A stretch of DNA of 54,818 nt, from IMG/VR virus record IMGVR_UViG_3300017783_000027, positions 1-54,818 of that record; one strand, 5' to 3'. The stretch is from a virus. Of the stretch, positions 50,419-54,818 are shown in pieces. The first letter of the stretch is position 1; each line of letters begins with the position of its first letter. Below the pieces are notes generated by a model, which worked only from the letters and a program-made list of their open reading frames with translations, did not search any database and was not told the origin of the DNA. The translations under genes and the position numbers were made by a program.

Positions 50419-51807
50419 ATGGCTACAGGACCAATATACGGCAGAAAATCGTCACGAAGAATGAATGGTTCCATTCTTGGTTCTCATATGCATTCCACGT
50501 GGCACAGAAAATTATCAAATGTTCATAGAACGGATGGTACGGACGGCTATGCGCCTCACTCTGGACTATTTGACATGAGACAAGTATTGTCTATGACTAT
50601 GAATGATGGTTATGTTCCTTTTGGTTCAGGTGTTAATACAACTTCTACAATTGCACACCACACTTATCCTAACGTAGTAAATTATACTAGTGAAATTTTT
50701 GGTGGTGGTTCAGGACAAGGTGTTAGAGACGTAAACTCAGGTCCTAGTAACGCATACAGTCAGTACAGTCACGGTGGTGGTAATAAAAATCAATCAAATG
50801 GTAATTCAGAATCAGCGGCTAGTGCTATGGTTTATTTTCACGATGGAAATTACAACTGGTCTAAAGCAAGTGAATACTACAATGGTGGATACGGTAGTTA
50901 TGGTACACAAGGTTTTAGAGACAGGACTTCAGCAGCTGCTAACTGGAGATACAGACAAATTATTGCCTTAACTTATACAGGTGGTGGTTACAAAAGTGGT
51001 TCTCCTTGGAGACAAGTACATAGAAGTATGCATAGTACAGACCAAACTACAAACTTAGGTACTATTGCCGACCATGCAGGTTCTTATATTGCCGGAGCAA
51101 ATAACGCTACTACATTCTTTTTATGGTCTACACCTACAGATAACGCAAACTCAACTGCTTCGACAAGAACATCAGCAGTTCACATGTTCACTGATACAGG
51201 TAAGTCACATAACAGTAACTACGATTTGTATAATTCAAGACAAGATTTATCTTCTTCTCAAAAAGAGTTAGACTTAGCATTTCAAACAGGCTCAGGTTCA
51301 TCTAACTTTGAGGTGTTTAATCTTATAACAGAAACAAAATTCACACAGTTTGGTGGTAACTTAACATCAACTGGTTCAGCATTTTCTGATAAAGATAATG
51401 GTTATCATTGGGACGATGGTTCTGGTTGTAAAATTAATTACTATTCTTTTTCACATCAATCCACAACTCATTGGTCTAATCACGGACAACAAAAAGGTAT
51501 CAACTCTAAAAACAGAATTGGTTATTGTGGTAACGAAGGAGATTACAACGGTGGTTATAACTACAGAAGATGGAATTTAACAAACGATACTAACATTGGT
51601 ACAGTTGGTAAAATTGAGCAAAACATGGGTGAAGAAAATTACGGAATGGGACAAGACTGGCAGTATATGATTGGTAACTATGATGGTTCTCAGAATAACG
51701 AAAACCATAAACTGTACTATGCTACAGATACAGGTACTACTGTTTCAGGATTAAGTCCTACTGCTAATGCAGGTCAAAGTTCAGGTCACTGTGCCTGGAG
51801 AGGTTAA
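50419..51807 (+). CDS. His/Asn/Gly/Ser-rich virion or adhesin protein
   Basis: A 462-residue protein of unusual composition, very rich in Gly, Ser, Asn, His and Tyr. The N-terminus has several His (GSHMHSTWHRKLSNVHRTDG). Tyr/Asn-rich stretches (YYNGGYGSYGTQGF, YNGGYNYRRWNL) occur later. It probably is an exposed virion protein. AGGAGAG is the Shine-Dalgarno. The family is not recognised; I have no evidence for an enzymatic site. Confidence 0.55.
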   Translation: MATGPIYGRKSSRRMNGSILGSHMHSTWHRKLSNVHRTDGTDGYAPHSGLFDMRQVLSMTMNDGYVPFGSGVNTTSTIAHHTYPNVVNYTSEIFGGGSGQGVRDVNSGPSNAYSQYSHGGGNKNQSNGNSESAASAMVYFHDGNYNWSKASEYYNGGYGSYGTQGFRDRTSAAANWRYRQIIALTYTGGGYKSGSPWRQVHRSMHSTDQTTNLGTIADHAGSYIAGANNATTFFLWSTPTDNANSTASTRTSAVHMFTDTGKSHNSNYDLYNSRQDLSSSQKELDLAFQTGSGSSNFEVFNLITETKFTQFGGNLTSTGSAFSDKDNGYHWDDGSGCKINYYSFSHQSTTHWSNHGQQKGINSKNRIGYCGNEGDYNGGYNYRRWNLTNDTNIGTVGKIEQNMGEENYGMGQDWQYMIGNYDGSQNNENHKLYYATDTGTTVSGLSPTANAGQSSGHCAWRG

Positions 51808-51816
51808 TTTAAAACG

Positions 51817-51824
51817 TATAAATA
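51817..51824 (+). promoter_or_regulatory. T4-type late promoter TATAAATA
   Basis: Exact octamer ending 26 nt before the ATG at 51851, with AAGGAGAT directly before the start. Confidence 0.75.
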
Positions 51825-51850
51825 ATAGTACATTATATTAAGGAGATACT

Positions 51851-52726
51851 ATGAGTAAAAGAATTGACATGAGTAACGACACGGCTATTATTGAATATGC
51901 CAATGGTGAAGTAAGTCATCACAATCCTAAATTTAAAATGGAACATTTTGTAGGCGGTTCTATGCTTACGCCATTTAAAAGGATGCACCAATACCTAGTT
52001 GAATTAAGAACAAAACAAGATTCGTTTTTACATTGTGAATGGGAATTGAAGAAAAAAGAAATTGAATTACTAATTGAAGAGAAGAAATATAAAAGAGCCA
52101 AAGATTCAAAAGTAGATGAATTAGAAGCACAATATATTGAATTAGATTTATTGAATATTCGTAAAGACTGTAAACAGTATAGAGAGAGAATGAAACAAGC
52201 TCTCAGAGAAAAAGATGATACTTTAGAGTTAATACGAGAATTGAATGAAAGTCCAGAAGGTAAACTTGAAGACGGTACACCTATTATGGATGTATTTGGT
52301 AATAAAGAATTAGAAGAAAAGTTAGAAAAAGAGTATTGGACTTTGAGAATGGCGAAACAATGTGCTACAGAAATGTTAGCATATGGTAAAATTGGTACAG
52401 GAAACATTGACGCAATCGCTATGTTACCACCACCACAACAAAAAGAAATATTAAAGATTGCTACTGATTATACAGTAAGATTTGATATTAACATGAATCA
52501 ATTGACAAATCAAGCAGTAAGTGATTTACGTATTGGTTATGTTAATGAACAGAGACAAAAAGCATTGAAGAGTATTGGTATTTCACAAGGTGTTGAAGAC
52601 CCTAATCTACTTAAAAATATAGAAGAAAACCACCAACCTGACAATAATACTCTTATAAATAATAAGTATAACAATGAAGAACAATCGCCGTCACAAAATA
52701 CAGGCGAATGGACAACAGAAAAATAG
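51851..52726 (+). CDS. Coiled-coil protein of marine T4-like phages (291 aa)
   Basis: Strongly helical and charged. The central part (ELKKKEIELLIEEKKYKRAK, then LEAQYIELDLLNIRKDCKQY) is a long coiled coil. PPPQQKEILKIATDYTVRF is a recognisable later block, and the last 40 residues are Asn/Gln/Glu-rich. Function unknown; a scaffold or assembly role would suit its composition. A TATAAATA element lies near the 3' end. Confidence 0.55.
   Translation: MSKRIDMSNDTAIIEYANGEVSHHNPKFKMEHFVGGSMLTPFKRMHQYLVELRTKQDSFLHCEWELKKKEIELLIEEKKYKRAKDSKVDELEAQYIELDLLNIRKDCKQYRERMKQALREKDDTLELIRELNESPEGKLEDGTPIMDVFGNKELEEKLEKEYWTLRMAKQCATEMLAYGKIGTGNIDAIAMLPPPQQKEILKIATDYTVRFDINMNQLTNQAVSDLRIGYVNEQRQKALKSIGISQGVEDPNLLKNIEENHQPDNNTLINNKYNNEEQSPSQNTGEWTTEK
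52654..52661 (+). promoter_or_regulatory. TATAAATA within 3' end of previous gene
   Basis: Exact octamer ending 74 nt before the ATG at 52736, inside the Asn-rich tail of the 51851 gene. Longer leader than others, so coding chance is possible. Confidence 0.35.
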
Positions 52727-52735
52727 GAATAGCAA

Positions 52736-53476
52736 ATGGCAAATCAATACGTTTTATTTAAAAAGAATTCTATAGAACAAAAACCAGGCTGGATTACAGA
52801 TTATCACAATTACTGTGGTTATGGCGTTGGTGTTATCACAGACGAAATGCAAGATTTAAGAGTTGAGTTGGACCATATACATGCAGAAATTATTCCTTAT
52901 TCAACTGCTAAAGGTGTTTTGTTTGCAGACTCATATGATGGAACAATTTCAATCAAACCAGGTACTACAGTATCAGATGAATTTCCTCAAATAGTAGGTT
53001 CTGGTGAAGCTGCGAAAACAACATATACATTGGATAGTGATGACACAGCACAATCAGTTTTATTCAATAAGGTATTATTCAAAAGAATTATTAGAGACAG
53101 ATACAATCAACATTGGTTGGCATTATCTCAAGCAAGTGCATTAGAGAAACAATCTTGGTCTGTTCAACAAGCAGAAGCAGAGGCGTGGACAGCAGATAAT
53201 ACTGTTTCAACACCGACACTTTCTACTTTAGCAACAGCAAGAGGTTTAACAGTATCAGCATTAGTATCAAAAATTAATGCGAAAGTTACAGCATACAACA
53301 GTTCAGTAGCAACTTTACTAGGTGAACAAAAAGACCTAGAGGATGAAGTTGACGCATGTACAACAATTGCAGAGTTACATAGATGGAGACATTTAAAAGG
53401 TATCTCGGCCGTTTCTACAGCACAAGCAACAGATGAGCCAGGTCTCGCTGACGCACCATTAATAATTAGTTTTTAA
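52736..53476 (+). CDS. Virion/fibre accessory protein, DUF4376-like C-terminal half
   Basis: A 246-residue protein. Residues from about 145 (QSWSVQQAEAEAWTADNTVS, then TPTLSTLATARGLTVSALVS) follow the DUF4376 pattern seen in phage tail accessory proteins. The N-terminal half (YGVGVITDEMQDLRVELDH) is distinct. Possibly helps fold or attach a fibre. The AGGA site upstream supports the start. Confidence 0.55.
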   Translation: MANQYVLFKKNSIEQKPGWITDYHNYCGYGVGVITDEMQDLRVELDHIHAEIIPYSTAKGVLFADSYDGTISIKPGTTVSDEFPQIVGSGEAAKTTYTLDSDDTAQSVLFNKVLFKRIIRDRYNQHWLALSQASALEKQSWSVQQAEAEAWTADNTVSTPTLSTLATARGLTVSALVSKINAKVTAYNSSVATLLGEQKDLEDEVDACTTIAELHRWRHLKGISAVSTAQATDEPGLADAPLIISF

Positions 53477-53482
53477 TTAATC

Positions 53483-53497
53483 GCCATCTTTGATGGC
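53483..53497 (+). other. Small hairpin after the DUF4376-like gene
   Basis: A 6-bp stem (GCCATC/GATGGC) with TTT loop right after the gene, but no T-run. It could act as a weak transcript-end or pause element; a true intrinsic terminator is not supported. Confidence 0.3.
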
Positions 53498-53519
53498 TTG
53501 AAATGATGAGATTTATATT

Positions 53520-54818
53520 ATGTTTAGTGTACCACTAAATCCCAAATTAACTCCGGAACAGTTTGATACTTTTCTGGAGTTCCTCAAACGAAATAAAAAA
53601 TATATCTATGATGTTTATTATACATCAAGGATGGCACCCTTTGAACAAGACGCAATGGGTGATGTATTTCCAGAGTTAGAACAAAACTTAATTTCAGAAA
53701 ACGCATATATCATTCCTAAGCAGACAGGTATTCCTTTGTCTGCCACATTTAATAATATAGAAGTACCACCAACAGACGCAAATTTAGACTTATTCATAAA
53801 AAATTTTAAGAATCTGTATGACAAGGGTATTCGTATCGTAACTATACCACACACCCTTTGGATGCTGTCTGGTAAGTTCCAACGTGCATATCCAGACGTA
53901 CTTGTAAAGAATACTATTCTCCGAAATACACAAAGACTTAATGAAATAGTTAAACAAGTAGAGGCCGGTTTTGATTATATTAATTTAGACCGAGACTTAA
54001 TGCGTAATGAAGACTTTTTAAAATCATTAACAAAGGTTAAAGAACACTGTAAGACTAAACTTGGTGTAGATGTAAAGATTAGTTTACTTGCAAACGAGGG
54101 TTGTTGGGGCAATTGTCCTGTACAAGATGAACATTTTTTATATAACAACACAAGAAAAACGGGTTTAGAACCAACATATTTCAAAACTAAAATTAGTTAC
54201 TTCTCATGTCCTAAATGGGAAGAACAAGACCCAGCATATCAGTGGCGTATCGCAAATTTTCCACCTTGGAAAGAAGAGTGGGATAGATTACTTACTTACA
54301 TTGATGTAATTAAAATGCATGGTAGAGAAAGTTCTCAAAGACTATTTGAGAGTATGAATATCATTGATAGATTTAGAGAAGGAAAGGAAATATTATTTCC
54401 AGAGTTTGAAGAGTTTATTAATAAACAAAAGTTTGCTGAAAAAAGAATTAAAGTATGGCGTGAGACTATTAAGAATTGCCAGTTTAATTGTTGGGACTGT
54501 AATGTATGTGATAAAATAGTAGAAAAAAATAATAGTGCAGAGTACATTAAGGTAGTAAAACAAGCTATAACAAATAGTGGTAGAGGTTTTAGTGGGATAA
54601 CTGATACTACAAAGGCAATAGGTGGCCTTACTTCTGATAAAGTTAAACACCTAGTTAACAATATTTGTAGAAATACACCAGACCCTAGTTACTTAGAAGT
54701 TGGTGTTTTTCAAGGCGCTATATTTACAAGTGCATTAGAAAGAAATAATATCATTGCTTGTGCTGTTGACAATTGGTCAAATACACAAAATGTACCAGCA
54801 GATGATAAGGTAAAAATT
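53520..54818 (+). CDS. U32-peptidase-like Fe-S protein fused to a methyltransferase-like domain (3' end outside window)
   Basis: The frame is open from the ATG at 53520 to the last base, 433 codons so far. Residues about 60-215 (LSATFNNIEVPPTDANLD, IRIVTIPHTLWML, GFDYINLDRDLM, ANEGCWGNCPVQDEHF) fit the TIM-barrel-like U32 family, with Cys195 and Cys199; further Cys are at 230, 320, 324, 327 and 330 (KNCQFNCWDCNVC). From about 390, SYLEVGVFQGAIFTSALERN and AVDNWS look like the start of a class I methyltransferase. It belongs logically with the glycan genes, but is on the plus strand and separate. Confidence 0.55.
   Translation, partial: MFSVPLNPKLTPEQFDTFLEFLKRNKKYIYDVYYTSRMAPFEQDAMGDVFPELEQNLISENAYIIPKQTGIPLSATFNNIEVPPTDANLDLFIKNFKNLYDKGIRIVTIPHTLWMLSGKFQRAYPDVLVKNTILRNTQRLNEIVKQVEAGFDYINLDRDLMRNEDFLKSLTKVKEHCKTKLGVDVKISLLANEGCWGNCPVQDEHFLYNNTRKTGLEPTYFKTKISYFSCPKWEEQDPAYQWRIANFPPWKEEWDRLLTYIDVIKMHGRESSQRLFESMNIIDRFREGKEILFPEFEEFINKQKFAEKRIKVWRETIKNCQFNCWDCNVCDKIVEKNNSAEYIKVVKQAITNSGRGFSGITDTTKAIGGLTSDKVKHLVNNICRNTPDPSYLEVGVFQGAIFTSALERNNIIACAVDNWSNTQNVPADDKVKI

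Noticed and set aside
1-54818. Prophage signs such as integrase or att sites
   Set aside because: None were seen; the gene content is that of a lytic T4-type phage.

Overview
The window looks like part of the genome of a T4-type (Tevenvirinae-like) marine myovirus. It is AT-rich and almost entirely coding. It carries a nearly complete T4-style baseplate gene set (gp4, gp48/54-like, gp53, hub gp27-like, gp5-like, PAAR spike tip, gp25, gp6, gp7-like, gp8). It also has many copies of the T4 late-promoter octamer TATAAATA just upstream of late genes, and two tRNA genes, Leu(UAA) and Arg(UCU). The composition and the many 2-oxoglutarate oxygenases and surface-glycan genes resemble T4-like phages of open-ocean bacteria. 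A SAR11-type or other AT-rich marine alphaproteobacterial host is plausible but is an inference. No integrase, attachment site, insertion sequence or CRISPR array was seen.

Layout. 1-7.4 kb: small membrane proteins, a candidate tape-measure protein with 33-residue repeats, gp4 on the minus strand, gp48/54-like, gp53, hub and gp5-like spike (no lysozyme domain). 7.5-14.4 kb: accessory region with a DUF454-like membrane protein, tiny membrane proteins, a possible structured RNA, a fatty acid desaturase, a possible GNAT-like protein, four 2OG-Fe(II) oxygenase-like proteins, and a leftward operon (about 14.39 to 11.94 kb) with sigma70-like promoters, both tRNAs and a terminator-like hairpin. 14.4-32.8 kb: lipoprotein, PAAR protein, gp25, gp6, gp7-like, tail-fibre proteins (one with a cupredoxin-like domain), gp8, and a 2040-residue structural protein. 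32.8-34.0 kb: sugar epimerase and a hypothetical protein. 34.0-41.7 kb: a nine-gene leftward cassette (PP-loop ATPase, GT-like protein, SGNH hydrolase, carbamoyltransferase, methyltransferase, two GT-A glycosyltransferases, a radical SAM protein, and a SPASM-glycosyltransferase fusion) behind its own minus-strand late promoter. 41.7-53.5 kb: a fifth 2OG oxygenase, then a second block of fibre and virion proteins. 53.5 kb to the end: a U32-peptidase-like Fe-S protein with a C-terminal methyltransferase-like domain, cut by the window.

How the parts fit. Late genes appear to be driven by TATAAATA elements. Most lie 18-27 nt before the start codon, with a Shine-Dalgarno sequence in between. A second group lies only 4-8 nt before the ATG and has no clear Shine-Dalgarno, which predicts leaderless late mRNAs. 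The two tRNAs read TTA and AGA, codons that are very frequent here. The leftward cassette together with the epimerase reads as a pathway that builds and decorates a sugar, probably for virion fibres or the host surface. The split radical-SAM/SPASM-glycosyltransferase pair in it is the most unusual part. All functions are from reading motifs; no database search was run.
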